In this document: in pieces, positions 37,274 through 47,949 of the stretch
Position numbering within the stretch: position 1 is the stretch's first letter
How the letters are laid out: each line of letters opens with the position of its first letter
DNA from: Crateriforma conspicua
GTDB lineage: Bacteria > Planctomycetota > Planctomycetia > Pirellulales > Pirellulaceae
DNA length: 64,000 bases
NCBI RefSeq assembly: GCF_007752935.1
Contig: NZ_CP036319.1
Coordinates: forward strand, 1,922,001-1,986,000
Direction: 5' to 3'
The notes under the pieces: generated by a model
The model's database searches: none
What the model was told of the DNA's origin: nothing
The model's input: only the letters and a program-made list of their open reading frames with translations
Translations under genes and position numbers: made by a program

Positions 37274-40096
37274 TCAATGCCGACTGTCTCGGTCAACTGA
37301 AACGCGACGCGCTAAGATCCACTTTCCCGCTTCGACGAAAACAAAGATCGGGGCAGCGGTCACTAGAATGATCGCCCAGTCGGCGGGGCGCAGGGCCACG
37401 GTGTGCAGTGCCTGTTGCAACACCGGGATGTAGACGGCACAGACTTGCAAACCGACGGTCAGCACGATTGCCAGCAGTACCCATGGATTGCTGAACCATC
37501 CGATGTCGCCAATGGGTGAACGTAACGAGCGAAAATTCAAAACGTTGACCTTTTCAATCAACACGATAGTGGTGAACGCGACCGTGCCGGCAACGGCAAT
37601 GGATTGCGGATCGCCACTGGTCAAATAACGATGGAATATCCATAGGGCGGCGATTCCGATGTAGATCCCAATGGCTAGGATCAATACGAATCCGGGCCGA
37701 TCGACCATCGATTGGTCCGGACGACGCGGTGGACGCTGCATTACCGAACGATTGGCGGGCTCCAGGCCCAGTGCCACTGCGGTCAACCCATCGGTCACCA
37801 AATTCATCCATAGAATCTGGACGGGCAGCAGAATCAGCGGCCCACCCCACAGGATGTTCAGAAAGATCGCAACCACTTCGCCCGTGTTGGATGACAACAG
37901 ATAGCGGACGAATTTCAGGATGTTGTCATATTGCCGGCGGCCTTCTTGGATCGCTCCTACGATCGAGCTGAAATTGTCATCGGTCAACACCATGTCGGCG
38001 GCACCCTTGGCAACGTCGGTTCCTCGAATCCCCATGGCAATGCCGATGTCGGCCTTCTTCAGTGCGGGGGCATCATTCACACCATCGCCCGTCATTGCGA
38101 CGACGTGTCCCAGTTTCTGAAGCAGATTGACGATGCGCAGTTTGTTCTCGGGTGTCGTCCGTGCGAAGACGACATTACGGTCAATGGCGTCGATCAGTTG
38201 TTCGTCGGTCATGGCGTTTAACTGGTCGCCGGTCACACTGCCGCCGGGCGAAAGCCCGATTCCACGTCCAACGGCGATGGCGGTGACCGGAGAATCGCCC
38301 GTAATCATGATCACCTTCACGCCCGCTTGATGAGCAAGTTGAATGGCGGCGGGCACTTCATCGCGCGGCGAATCCATCATGCCGACGATCCCCAACAGCG
38401 TCAGTTCGGACTCGACATTCTTGGCGTCCATCGTCTTCGAATCCGCCAACGGTTTGGTGGCAACGGCAAGCGTGCGAAGTCCGCGTTGGGCCATTTCCTC
38501 GTACACTTGCGTTACCGATCGCTGTTTCGTTTCGGTCAGGTTCTCGATGCCTTCCGCGGACCGGAACGTGTTGCATCGCGCCAGAATGACCTCCGGTGCG
38601 CCTTTGCAGAATGCGATAAGCCCTCCGTTAATTTGCTGCACAACGGTCATCCGCTTGCGCTCGGAAGTGAACGGAAACTCGACTTCGCAATCAAGATCCG
38701 ACGGTGCGGAAAGTCCCGCTTTGACAGCAGCAACGATCAAAGCGCTTTCGGTCGGTTCGCCATGCGGGATCCACCGACCGCCACTGGTCCATCCGCCAAC
38801 GGAAAGCGATGTGGTGGTGTCCCCTGAAAGATCATTTTGCGGGTTGCCGGAGGCGAGGCCATTCTCGCCCAACGACTCTCGGGATGCTTTGCTGAATTCC
38901 AGCCTGGCGTGACTGCATCGGGAAGCAGCGTCCAGCAATTCACGCAACGGGAGGTCCGATTCCGGCGTGACTTCGGTGTGGTCGTTCTTGGTGAATTTTC
39001 CGTGCGGATCGTATCCGGCTCCGTCGAAGTTGATGGTTTGATCGGCCAACCAGATTTCCGTGACCGTCATCTCGTTCTTCGTCAACGTTCCCGTTTTATC
39101 GGTGCAAACGACCGTGGCCGCCCCCAGACTTTCGGCGGCACGAAGACGACGCAGCAATGCTTTTCGCCGCACCATGGCACGTACACCCAATGCCATCGTC
39201 AGGGTCACCACAGCAGGCAGGCCTTCCGGGACGACCGCGACGGCAAGCGAAATGCCGGTCAAGAACATTTCCAACCAAGGCTTCTGCATCCACAATCCGG
39301 CCAACATCACCATGGCGGCAATGCCCACCGCCGCCACGCCCAACTGGCGTCCTAGACGTCCCAGTTTATGCTGCAGGGGTGTGGTTTCCCGATGGACCGA
39401 CTCGGTCAGCGAAGCAATGTTGCCGAACTGCGTTTGATCCGCGGTCGCGACCACAATTCCTCGTGCGTGGCCGGTGCAAATTTCCGTCCCCATCCACGCC
39501 ATTGATGCACGTTCGGCTAACGGGCATTGACTGTCGACCGGCGCGGTTCGTTTTACCACTGGCCCGGATTCCCCCGTCAGTACCGATTCGTCGATCCTCA
39601 GGTTCACGCATCGCACCAATCGCAAATCGGCGGGCACACGATTACCGGTCCTCAAGACCACCAGGTCGCCGGGAACGATCTCGTCGGCATCCACCGTCTG
39701 TTCATGTGCCTGGCGGATAACGGTACAACGCGGACTTAGCATCCGACGCAGTCCTTGAAGGGCACGCTCGGCTTTCCATTCTTGAGCAAATCCCAGCAGT
39801 GCATTCAGCACTACGATTGCCAAAATGGTCAACGCATCGGTCCATGCGCCCACCGCAACCGATACCCCGGCAGCAATCGCCAAGACCAGAATCAAGACAT
39901 CGCAGAATTGGCGTCCCAGGACTCGATACCACCGCAATTGTGTTTCGGTGTTCAATCGGTTGGGTCCATAAAGCGACTGCCGACGTACAACGTCGTCTTG
40001 GTCCAAGCCTGTATCAGCGGATGTGTCAAAGTGGCCGGTCACTTCGTCGATTGACGACGCGTGGAAAGCGACACTCGCAATCTTGCTGTGGTTCAT
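37274..40096 (-). CDS. Calcium-type P-type ATPase (P2A, SERCA/PacL-like)
   Basis: A protein of 940 residues (948 if the ATG at 40120 is used). Cation ATPase N-terminal domain, actuator motif LTGESGPV, phosphorylation site CTDKTGTLTKNEM (Asp333), nucleotide-binding domain with FCKGAPE, hinge MTGDGVNDAPALKKADIGIAMG, ten membrane helices. Ion-site residues match SERCA: VPEGLP in M4, SSNTGEVVAIF in M5 and NLVTDGLTAVALG in M6, so Ca2+ (or Mn2+) export is the best call. It converges on the nitroreductase across a strong hairpin. A Ca2+ P-ATPase beside a nitroreductase also occurs in the mycobacterial DosR regulon. Confidence 0.88.
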   Translation of the reverse strand: MNHSKIASVAFHASSIDEVTGHFDTSADTGLDQDDVVRRQSLYGPNRLNTETQLRWYRVLGRQFCDVLILVLAIAAGVSVAVGAWTDALTILAIVVLNALLGFAQEWKAERALQGLRRMLSPRCTVIRQAHEQTVDADEIVPGDLVVLRTGNRVPADLRLVRCVNLRIDESVLTGESGPVVKRTAPVDSQCPLAERASMAWMGTEICTGHARGIVVATADQTQFGNIASLTESVHRETTPLQHKLGRLGRQLGVAAVGIAAMVMLAGLWMQKPWLEMFLTGISLAVAVVPEGLPAVVTLTMALGVRAMVRRKALLRRLRAAESLGAATVVCTDKTGTLTKNEMTVTEIWLADQTINFDGAGYDPHGKFTKNDHTEVTPESDLPLRELLDAASRCSHARLEFSKASRESLGENGLASGNPQNDLSGDTTTSLSVGGWTSGGRWIPHGEPTESALIVAAVKAGLSAPSDLDCEVEFPFTSERKRMTVVQQINGGLIAFCKGAPEVILARCNTFRSAEGIENLTETKQRSVTQVYEEMAQRGLRTLAVATKPLADSKTMDAKNVESELTLLGIVGMMDSPRDEVPAAIQLAHQAGVKVIMITGDSPVTAIAVGRGIGLSPGGSVTGDQLNAMTDEQLIDAIDRNVVFARTTPENKLRIVNLLQKLGHVVAMTGDGVNDAPALKKADIGIAMGIRGTDVAKGAADMVLTDDNFSSIVGAIQEGRRQYDNILKFVRYLLSSNTGEVVAIFLNILWGGPLILLPVQILWMNLVTDGLTAVALGLEPANRSVMQRPPRRPDQSMVDRPGFVLILAIGIYIGIAALWIFHRYLTSGDPQSIAVAGTVAFTTIVLIEKVNVLNFRSLRSPIGDIGWFSNPWVLLAIVLTVGLQVCAVYIPVLQQALHTVALRPADWAIILVTAAPIFVFVEAGKWILARRVSVDRDSRH

Positions 40097-40248
40097 CTTC
40101 GCAGTGACAAACGCATGCACCGGAGGCGTATATGGTCTGATCGACTAAATTGACGCGGATACACCCAATGTCAGTCCATTCATTCTAACGGTACCCGCAT
40201 CGGTGCCGACTGCGACAGTTTGTTTCGAAAACCTTCGGGTGGACTCCT

Positions 40249-41748
40249 CTAAATTCCAAAGTGCTCCCTTAGACGCCTCGCATGCTCGTCCGCGACAACG
40301 GGATGGCGTGCAACGACATTTGCCGACTCTGTCGGGTCGCCGGCCTGATCATAAAGTTCGCGGTGCAGAAGGGATCCGTCGTCAATGGAATGCCATTCGG
40401 TGTAACGCCAATCCGCCGTACGGATGGAACGTCCCCACGCCCGCCAATTCGATGGTGCGCCGTAGAACGGATGCTGGTGCTGAGTGAAGGCTACGTCTTT
40501 GACACTCAAATCAGGTGATTCGATGACGGCGGAAACGTCGACGCCTTGCAGACTGTCCGATAAGTCACCCTGGATGCCGGCCAAGGATGCCAGCGTGGGA
40601 TAAAGATCGACCAATTCGGTCAGCGACCGGGTCGATCGGCCGTGGGCGTCGGGACGCCTCGGGTCCGCGATGATCAACGGAACTCGAGCATCCAATTCAA
40701 AGTTGCTGGTCTTTCCGATCAGCGATTTTTCGCCCATATGAAAACCGTGGTCCGATGTGAAGACGACGATGGTGTTGTCCCAATGACCGCCGTCACGTAA
40801 CCCACGCAGGATCTCGCCGATCTGAGCGTCCAGAAAACTGATCGAAGCGTAATACCCGTGGCGAAGATGCCGCAGGGATTCTGGAGTGAACGGATCCTGT
40901 GACGCCGGGCCGTCATAGCCTCGGACTTCGCGGGAATCATGCATCGCGATGTCGGGCACCTCCGCCGGCGGCGACAACGGCTGGGGCATCGGGATCGTTC
41001 GCGGGTCATAAAGATCCCAATACTTTTTCGGTGCAACGAAAGGCAAATGCGGACGCCAAAATCCAACCGCCAGGAAAAAAGGCATGCCATTTTGCGGGTA
41101 ATCACGCAGCATCGCGGCCGCCAAGTTCGCGATCTGCCCGTCACGATAGGCGATATCCGGGACGGCCAACGACTCGGTCACCGGTGCTTTGCGAAACCGT
41201 TCTTTTCGTAAACCAGGTGCCGTGTTGGTGTACACGGTATCGGCCGCGTGTGTCCCTGCGTGAAGCACTTCATCGATCGACCAAGACCGGCGATCTTGCG
41301 TGTCGCCCATGTTGTGGAAGATCTTTCCAATGTTTTGGCAAAAGTACCCGTGGTTCTTGAAATGCTGCGGCAACGTGACCAGTGATTCACCGCCAGGTGC
41401 CGTGTCGCGAAATCCTTTGCGTAAATCGTCCACGCCAACGGTATCCGGCCGCAACCCGGTCAGGAACGACGACCGGGACGGATTGCAAACGGCCTGTTGG
41501 CAATAGGCGTTTTGGAAAACGATTCCGCGATCGGCCAAGGACGCTAAATTTGGTGTGACCGCCGTCCTGTCACCGTATGGTCGGATCATGCAGTTCAAGT
41601 CGTCGGCCACGATGAACAAAACGTTCGGGCGTCGGCCTTTGTCGTCTGGGCCTTGGTCCTTCGCAAGCGATACGTGATCGACAGGGACCAAAAGGTGGAT
41701 CACCAGCCAGCCAAACAACAAACGGACACTTTTACTTTGCATTTGCAT
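40249..41748 (-). CDS. Sulfatase (iduronate-2-sulfatase-like)
   Basis: A protein of 499 residues with signal peptide LLFGWLVIHLLVPVDHVSLA. Metal site NVLFIVADDLNCMIRPYGD, modification site CNPSR (Cys88), GFWRPHLPFVAPKKYWDLYD and TSDHGFHMGEKSLIGKTSNFE point to S1_7-type exo-sulfatases like human iduronate-2-sulfatase. The start is the ATG at 41748, with a GTG directly before it. It is last of a run of five minus-strand enzyme genes behind the XylR-like regulator; only 56 bp separate it from the sulfatase gene upstream, so co-transcription is likely. Confidence 0.9.
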   Translation of the reverse strand: MQMQSKSVRLLFGWLVIHLLVPVDHVSLAKDQGPDDKGRRPNVLFIVADDLNCMIRPYGDRTAVTPNLASLADRGIVFQNAYCQQAVCNPSRSSFLTGLRPDTVGVDDLRKGFRDTAPGGESLVTLPQHFKNHGYFCQNIGKIFHNMGDTQDRRSWSIDEVLHAGTHAADTVYTNTAPGLRKERFRKAPVTESLAVPDIAYRDGQIANLAAAMLRDYPQNGMPFFLAVGFWRPHLPFVAPKKYWDLYDPRTIPMPQPLSPPAEVPDIAMHDSREVRGYDGPASQDPFTPESLRHLRHGYYASISFLDAQIGEILRGLRDGGHWDNTIVVFTSDHGFHMGEKSLIGKTSNFELDARVPLIIADPRRPDAHGRSTRSLTELVDLYPTLASLAGIQGDLSDSLQGVDVSAVIESPDLSVKDVAFTQHQHPFYGAPSNWRAWGRSIRTADWRYTEWHSIDDGSLLHRELYDQAGDPTESANVVARHPVVADEHARRLREHFGI

Positions 41749-41804
41749 CACTTAGGGCGACTGCGGACGATCAGGGTCTGGCTTATGAACCGATCGTTGA
41801 ATCA

Positions 41805-43505
41805 CTACGGACGCGGGACTTGGCTATTGCCGTCGGTCCCGAATTCTTGATCGCCACGAATTCGATTCAGCAATTCGTACAACTCGGATTCCTTGTCGGT
41901 GGCCGCTTGATCGGGATCGTTGAGCAGGTTGTTTCTTTCGCCCGGATCGACCGACAAACGAAACAGTTGTCGCGGCGTTTCGCGAATCTTGCCCGCCCGC
42001 AACGTTTCCTGGTCGTCGGCATCACAGGTGGTGCCGTTTCCGCCGCCCCCGGTCCCGTCCAGCAGTTTCCATTCGCCGGATTGATCGACGATCGCAAATT
42101 GTCCACGGCTGGAGTGTTGGATGATCGCAGGACGCCGTTGCGTGGGCATCGGTTGGCCTTTCAACACTGGCAAAAATCTTTCCGCATCGGGAGCGTCGTC
42201 GGGGCCCAACGGGATACCCAAATGATCCGCCATCGTTGCCATGAAATCACCTTGCCAACACAGGTGATCGGTCACCGATCCCGGTTGAATCACACCGGGC
42301 CAACGGACCAGAAACGGGACTCGGGTGCCGCCTTCGTAATTGTCACGTTTCCGACCGGCATACGGGCCATTGGCGTCATGGTCGACTTCCAGACTGGTGT
42401 GATAGGCGCCATTTTCCGGACCATTGTCGCTGGAAATGAACACCACCGTTTCAGCTGCGATGCTATTGCCGTCGGTCGGGTCGCCAAGGGCATCCAAAAT
42501 CTGGCCGGTGTAGTGATCCGTTTGGACGACATAGTCCCCGTAGGTCCATCCCGCCGAACCGACGAATTGATCCTGCACCGCATGCGGCGTGTGAGGCGCA
42601 GGCATGGGGACGTAGATGAAAAAGGGCTCAGATTCGTCGTCGAACTGGTGAATCAGGTCGCAAACCTTTTGGGCTTGGATTTGAAGGTAATCTCGCAGGT
42701 CGAACGTGGGATCATGGACACCCGCACGTGTTGCGATCCCGACGGATCGTTTGAAGTTCTGACGTTCCACCAGGTCGTCATTGGTCGCCCCGCGCGCTTT
42801 GGAAAAGTCAACTTCGCCGTCACGAACGACGCCACCTTGGGACATCACGCGGACTGCGTCGCCGTTGGATTGCAGCCAAACATAGGGCGGCATGTCCAGG
42901 GAGGCTGGTGTTCCAAAAAAGACATCGAATCCCGCATTGTGGATCGGTGTGTCGGTGACCGGTTTGGAAAAGTCGATCAGGTTCTTCTCCAATACATCTG
43001 ATCGGTTCCCCAAGTTGCCCTTCACAGGTCGATTGGCGGAATCATGGAACTGCATGCCGATGTGCCACTTGCCCACCATCGCGGTTGAATAGCCGCGACT
43101 TTGGAACATCTTTCCGATCGTCAAGCGATCCGGTTCCATCAACGTGGGCGTGTACCCACCGTTGACACCCTTCTTCAATCGTGTTCGCCAACAGTATCGC
43201 CCCGTCATTAGGGCATACCGGGACGGCGTGCACACGCCATCGGCAGAATGGCCGTTGGTGAACCGCATCGCTTGTGCCGCAAACGCGTCCAGATGAGGCG
43301 TCAGTGTGGGAACCTGTGGATCCAAGTATTGGGAATCTTCAGGAATGGCGTGGTCCGTTGGCGCGTTGGCACCCATGTCGCCCCACCCCATGTCATCGAA
43401 GTAGATGATCAAGACATTCGGACGGTCCGTGGCCGCCGCCATTGCGTTGCCGCCGATACCAGCCGTGATCGATAGACACCAAAGTCCGGCCAAGAGTCGT
43501 TTCAT
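41805..43505 (-). CDS. Sulfatase (arylsulfatase A-like)
   Basis: A protein of 566 residues. GAAGGA lies about 6 bp before the chosen ATG, and the signal peptide is LLAGLWCLSITAGIGGNAMAA. NVLIIYFDDMGWGDMGAN, active-site CTPSR (Cys92), GKWHIGMQFHD, PMPAPHTPH, SSDNGPENGAYH and NYEGGTRVPFLVRWPG are conserved. The insertion after GDMGAN (AIPEDSQYLDPQVP) is typical of a planctomycete arylsulfatase subgroup. It follows the GH95 gene in the same direction (123-bp gap), so it probably removes sulfate from the polymer that the GH95 enzyme trims. Confidence 0.9.
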   Translation of the reverse strand: MKRLLAGLWCLSITAGIGGNAMAAATDRPNVLIIYFDDMGWGDMGANAPTDHAIPEDSQYLDPQVPTLTPHLDAFAAQAMRFTNGHSADGVCTPSRYALMTGRYCWRTRLKKGVNGGYTPTLMEPDRLTIGKMFQSRGYSTAMVGKWHIGMQFHDSANRPVKGNLGNRSDVLEKNLIDFSKPVTDTPIHNAGFDVFFGTPASLDMPPYVWLQSNGDAVRVMSQGGVVRDGEVDFSKARGATNDDLVERQNFKRSVGIATRAGVHDPTFDLRDYLQIQAQKVCDLIHQFDDESEPFFIYVPMPAPHTPHAVQDQFVGSAGWTYGDYVVQTDHYTGQILDALGDPTDGNSIAAETVVFISSDNGPENGAYHTSLEVDHDANGPYAGRKRDNYEGGTRVPFLVRWPGVIQPGSVTDHLCWQGDFMATMADHLGIPLGPDDAPDAERFLPVLKGQPMPTQRRPAIIQHSSRGQFAIVDQSGEWKLLDGTGGGGNGTTCDADDQETLRAGKIRETPRQLFRLSVDPGERNNLLNDPDQAATDKESELYELLNRIRGDQEFGTDGNSQVPRP

Positions 43506-43628
43506 GTTGTTCCTTCGACGAGGTTGATTGTGGGGCACGATCGATGGTCCCCACCCCGGGCCTGGCAACATGGTTGCCGGACCGTAGGGCTTGCGCAACA
43601 TCGATGAAAAAACCGTCGTTCGCGGTGA

Positions 43629-45965
43629 CTAACGTACGACGTAGACTTCGTTCGGTGTCGTTTCTGATTCCAATATTTTGACACCATCGGCCGTCTGCAC
43701 CACCAGCGGGCCGCCGTGAAGCGATCGAATCGACGCTTCTTTCAACTGTCCATCTTTCCACTGAACAGACACTTCGAATCCGCCGCGGGCCCGCAAGCCG
43801 GTCACCGAACCGTCGGGCCATGCACTGGGAAGCGCGGGCAACAAGTCGATGATGTAATCGCCGTCGGCATTACGACGGTGCGACTGAACCAATGATTCCG
43901 CAACGCCGGAGGTCAGGCCGAAATTGCCGTCGATCTGAAACGGCGGGTGAGAATCAAAAAGGTTGTTATAAAATCCTCCGCCGCCTTTCTTGCAAAAGCC
44001 GTGCAAGATCGTGTTCATGTGATCGCCGTCTCGCAATCGCGCCCAGAAGTTGACCTTCCATGCACGCGACCAACCTGTGCCGGCGTCACCACGGAATTGC
44101 AGTGTTTTTCGACAGGCATCAAAAAGCTCGGGTGTTTCCGGCGTGATCTGCGATCCCGGATGCAGTCCCCATAAATGTGACACGTGCCGATGCGTGGTGC
44201 GTGGGTCTTCGGTGTACAGCCATTCTTTCAACTGACCCTCCGCGCCGACTTGGTTGGGGGCAATGCGTTTGCTGGTGGATCGAAGTTGATCGGCAAAGTC
44301 GGCATCGACCTTCAAAATGTCTGCGGCTTCCGCGGTTGCGTCCAACAGATGGCGGATGATTTGATGATCCATCGTCGGCGCCATGACCAGTCCACCACGT
44401 TCGGGTGAATTGCTGGGGCCGCTGACCAACCAGTCTTTGTCGAAAACGGGATCGGGAACCAGGGTGTTCAGAAAGAACTGCGATGATCCCTTCATGATCG
44501 GGTACGCACGTTCCCGCAGGAAATCTTCGTCCATCGTGAACTGGTATCGATCCCACAAGTGTGTGCTAAGCCACGCGCCGCCGGTCGGCCAAATGCCATG
44601 GTTGGACGCATTGATCGGCGCCGCGCCCCGCCACGCATCGGTGTTGTGATGCGTGACCCAACCATTGGCCCCATAGTGTTCACGGGCCACTTCGCGACCG
44701 GTTTGGGTCAAATCTTCCAGCATGTCAAACAGCGGATCATGGCATTCGGAAAGCCCCGTCAGTTCCGCCGGCCAATAGTTCATCTCCGTATTGATGTTGA
44801 TGGTGTATTTGGATTCCCAAGCCGGCGTCTTGCTTTCGTTCCATAAGCCTTGAAGGTTTGCCGGTTGGCCCCCGGGACGGGACGAAGCGATCAACAAATA
44901 ACGTCCATATTGAAACAACAGGCCGATGAAATCCGCGTCAGGTTCGTCTTGGTACGCCGCCAAACGATTGTCTGTCGTCATTGAACGTGATTGGCCGCCG
45001 CCCAGGTCCAGATCGACACGACGGAACAGCTTGCGATGATCCCGCAGGTGATCGGCCAACAAGGACGCATACGGCTTGTCGGCGATCGCATCCAACACAT
45101 CGCGACAGATCGTGTTGGGATCTGCGGTCAAGGATTGATAATCCTGATAAGTCGTTGCGGCAGCCAGGCAAAAGGTGACTTCGTCGGCGGATTGAACCTG
45201 AATCTGGGCGTCCGATACGTCGACGGTCCCGCCATCGATGACCACGCGAAGCTGGGCTTCAAATCGGACGGCCCCTTCGAAGACCACTTGCTTGTAATCG
45301 ACTTCGTCCACCTTGCCCGTCATATGCAGCGTGTGATCGTCCAGTCTGGCGACTTTGGCATCGCTTTGGTGTGGGGTCGACAGTTGGGCAGAACAGCTGA
45401 TCGCACCCGGCCGATCGGCGGTCAGATGGACCACGATCACACCATCCGGGTGGCTGGCAAACACGGTTCGAGTGAAACGTACACCGTCAGCTTCATACGT
45501 GGTCTGTGCGACCGCGGCATCCAGGTCCAAGGTGCGTTCGTAGTTTTCAACCGCGGTAGGATCGGCGAAATGAAGTTCCAGGTCCCCGAACGGTTGATAG
45601 GGGGCTTGCCGTAACGGTTGCGACATGAAATGGGCCGATGCCAGCTTTTCGGCTTCAGCCTGTTTTCCATCGAACAGCAGTTGTCGGATCTCCGACAAAT
45701 ACTGCGCGGCGTTCGCGTGCGAATAAGACCGCGGGCGACCCGCCCACAGGGTGTCATGATTGAATTGGACGCGATCGTCGGTGACGCCACCGAAGACCAT
45801 CCCGCCCATGATTCCGTTGCCGACCGGAAGCGCGTCGTTCCACGATTCGGCGGGTTCATCGTAACGCAAAGTCCAAGGTGATTCGCCACTGGATACGTCA
45901 GAAGAAAGCCAAGACGTGGCCAAGATGATGGTTAGCAGGCAAGTCAAGCGAAACGATAATCGCAT
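43629..45965 (-). CDS. Glycoside hydrolase family 95 (alpha-L-fucosidase type)
   Basis: A protein of 778 residues, the usual GH95 size, with signal peptide [18 protein letters not shown]-terminal super-sandwich domain ([30 protein letters not shown]), then an (alpha/alpha)6 barrel: [29 protein letters not shown], the SNSPERGG segment with the probable acid Glu, [15 protein letters not shown], and [10 protein letters not shown] with the probable Asp. GH95 enzymes are inverting alpha-L-fucosidases or alpha-L-galactosidases. Sulfatase genes on both sides imply a sulfated fucose- or galactose-containing glycan. The start is the ATG at 45965. Confidence 0.9.
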   Translation of the reverse strand: MRLSFRLTCLLTIILATSWLSSDVSSGESPWTLRYDEPAESWNDALPVGNGIMGGMVFGGVTDDRVQFNHDTLWAGRPRSYSHANAAQYLSEIRQLLFDGKQAEAEKLASAHFMSQPLRQAPYQPFGDLELHFADPTAVENYERTLDLDAAVAQTTYEADGVRFTRTVFASHPDGVIVVHLTADRPGAISCSAQLSTPHQSDAKVARLDDHTLHMTGKVDEVDYKQVVFEGAVRFEAQLRVVIDGGTVDVSDAQIQVQSADEVTFCLAAATTYQDYQSLTADPNTICRDVLDAIADKPYASLLADHLRDHRKLFRRVDLDLGGGQSRSMTTDNRLAAYQDEPDADFIGLLFQYGRYLLIASSRPGGQPANLQGLWNESKTPAWESKYTININTEMNYWPAELTGLSECHDPLFDMLEDLTQTGREVAREHYGANGWVTHHNTDAWRGAAPINASNHGIWPTGGAWLSTHLWDRYQFTMDEDFLRERAYPIMKGSSQFFLNTLVPDPVFDKDWLVSGPSNSPERGGLVMAPTMDHQIIRHLLDATAEAADILKVDADFADQLRSTSKRIAPNQVGAEGQLKEWLYTEDPRTTHRHVSHLWGLHPGSQITPETPELFDACRKTLQFRGDAGTGWSRAWKVNFWARLRDGDHMNTILHGFCKKGGGGFYNNLFDSHPPFQIDGNFGLTSGVAESLVQSHRRNADGDYIIDLLPALPSAWPDGSVTGLRARGGFEVSVQWKDGQLKEASIRSLHGGPLVVQTADGVKILESETTPNEVYVVR

Positions 45966-46088
45966 CGTGAGATCAATCGAGATGAAGGGCATTGGAAATA
46001 ACAATCCGGATGCAATTCGCAAAACCAAGGTGCGAAGTCATTGCGCATCAGGATCTGACTGACGTTCAAACAGGCGTCATTAGAAACG

Positions 46089-46117
46089 GTTTTGTCGGCC
46101 GGCGTGGCCGACAAAAC
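46089..46117. terminator. Perfect hairpin between sulfatase and GH95 genes
   Basis: GTTTTGTCGGCC (46089-46100) and GGCCGACAAAAC (46106-46117) pair over 12 bp with a 5-nt loop. It sits 16 bp after the sulfatase stop. There is no T run beyond the stem, so it may be a partial terminator or an RNA-stabilising element within the operon. Confidence 0.5.
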
Positions 46118-46132
46118 ACACCTGCGACGAAG

Positions 46133-47707
46133 TCACTTTGCCGCAGACGATTTGGGCTGATCCCAAAATCGGAACGGATCGTCGTGACGTTTCATCTCCG
46201 ACAGCAACAAGGCTTCCATCGTTGCTAATTGGTCGGCGTACTCGGCCGAATCAGCCAGGTTGATCTGGTTCTTGGCGGGTTGGTGCCCCGTCAACGCCAC
46301 CACGTCGGATGCATGATGCTCTTGCAAAAATTCATGTGGATTTTCGGCCAGATTGAACAGTTGGGTTTCGCGAGCACCCGAATCGATCGACTCGTACTTG
46401 ATCAGCTTCCAATCACCGCGACGCACAGACCGCATGCCCGGTTTAGTGCCTCCGCAATAGACGCCGAACAAGACGTCGCGGACTTCGGATGACTCGCCAC
46501 GCAGGATGGGACCAAAGCTGTTGCCTTCATTGGTCGCCGGCGCGTCGATTTCGGCCAAGTCACAAAGGGTGGCCAGAACATCCAGCAGGTACACATTGCC
46601 CGTCACACGTGTACCGGCTTTGATACCCGGGCCACGGACGATCATGGGAACACGCCAAGTGTGTTCGTACAAATTCTGCTTGCCCTGCAGGCCGTGACGC
46701 CCGATCGCGATTCCGTGGTCCGATGTGTAGAAGACGTACGTGTTGTCCAATTCGCCCATGGTTTCCAATTGGTCCAGGACTCGACCGATTTGTCGGTCGA
46801 TGTTTTCACTGCACGCGTATTCACGCCCCAGTTCATTTCGAATCGTACGCTCGTCGCGATTCTTCCAGACTCCACTGACGGAAACTTCGTCACGCACATT
46901 CATATGCGAATTGTCAAACGGGTGGCCGGGCAAATAGTTTGTGGGCAACTCGGGCTGTTTGGGGTTGGCGGTGGGCAAACGGTTCTTGTCGGTATGGTTG
47001 GTCGCACCGTATTTTTCCAACAGGTCTGGAACGCCGTCGCGTGTGTCGTGCGGGTGGGAAAACCCGAAGTAGATCAGAAATGGATCGGTGTCGGCCTGCT
47101 GGTCTCGTTCGGTCAAGTAATCCATCACGCGGTCGCCGTGCCAGCGACTGCCCGTTTCGTCGGTTCCGCCGCGCTTACTGGCATCGTGACGGACGGTGAA
47201 TTGGGCGTTGGCTGCTTCATAGCTGTTGCCGCGTTTACAGGTGCGCATCGTGTCGTAGCCGGCGTCGTTGAAGACCGCCGCCATCGTGTGGTCAGCCAAG
47301 TCCTTGGGGGCGGTTGTCAGAGGCTTTCGGCCTCGCTTGGCTTTTTGCGGCAGGTGCCAAACGGTTCGTCCCGACATCACCATGTGCCGCGATGGCGTGC
47401 ATACCGCACCGCTCCACGACCCCATGTGATAGGCGGTATCGAACGTCATCCCTTCGGAAACCAAACGATCGATGTTGGGCGTTTGAAGCGTGGAATCTGG
47501 GTTGTACACCTTCAGATCAAACGGCGACTGATCGTCCACAATGATGAACAGGAAGTTGGGACCCTTCGCGCCGTCTTCGTCAGACGCAGCCGGCGCCGAC
47601 ACGCTGGTCATCGTCACGAAAGCACAAGCAGCGACGCAGAAAATACCGGTGCGAAGCAACGTCGGTTGGCGGTAAGGCTGGCCCGATCGGGCAGAATGAA
47701 GATGCAT
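46133..47707 (-). CDS. Sulfatase (S1 family)
   Basis: A protein of 524 residues with a signal peptide (GIFCVAACAFVTMTSVSAPAA). FLFIIVDDQSPFDLKVYNPDS, active-site CTPSR (Cys103), FGFSHPHDTRDG, YTSDHGIAIGRHGLQGKQNLYEHTWRVPM and the C-terminal LFNLAENPHEFLQEH match sulfatases often found in planctomycete and Bacteroidetes loci for sulfated fucans and galactans. It lies between the DUF4038 protein and GH95 genes, all in one direction, and is followed at once by a perfect hairpin. The substrate remains inferred. Confidence 0.9.
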   Translation of the reverse strand: MHLHSARSGQPYRQPTLLRTGIFCVAACAFVTMTSVSAPAASDEDGAKGPNFLFIIVDDQSPFDLKVYNPDSTLQTPNIDRLVSEGMTFDTAYHMGSWSGAVCTPSRHMVMSGRTVWHLPQKAKRGRKPLTTAPKDLADHTMAAVFNDAGYDTMRTCKRGNSYEAANAQFTVRHDASKRGGTDETGSRWHGDRVMDYLTERDQQADTDPFLIYFGFSHPHDTRDGVPDLLEKYGATNHTDKNRLPTANPKQPELPTNYLPGHPFDNSHMNVRDEVSVSGVWKNRDERTIRNELGREYACSENIDRQIGRVLDQLETMGELDNTYVFYTSDHGIAIGRHGLQGKQNLYEHTWRVPMIVRGPGIKAGTRVTGNVYLLDVLATLCDLAEIDAPATNEGNSFGPILRGESSEVRDVLFGVYCGGTKPGMRSVRRGDWKLIKYESIDSGARETQLFNLAENPHEFLQEHHASDVVALTGHQPAKNQINLADSAEYADQLATMEALLLSEMKRHDDPFRFWDQPKSSAAK

Positions 47708-47949
47708 TTCAGGTGGGGATGCTGGGGAGGGAATCGAAACAAGGGCAAGACGTCGGTTGATCGACGGACGACCGATCGCACGAGCAAAGGTGTCGGCTGG
47801 ATTTTTTGGTCCGGCGGTCCAACCGATCCGTCAAACGCCCAGTATAGATTCCGCGGCGTCGCCGTGTTCCCCAAGCCACCCGAGGCGGTCATCGCACGGA
47901 CGACGCCCCAGCATCGCAATGTTTTGCAACTTGCAAACGTTTCGAATCG

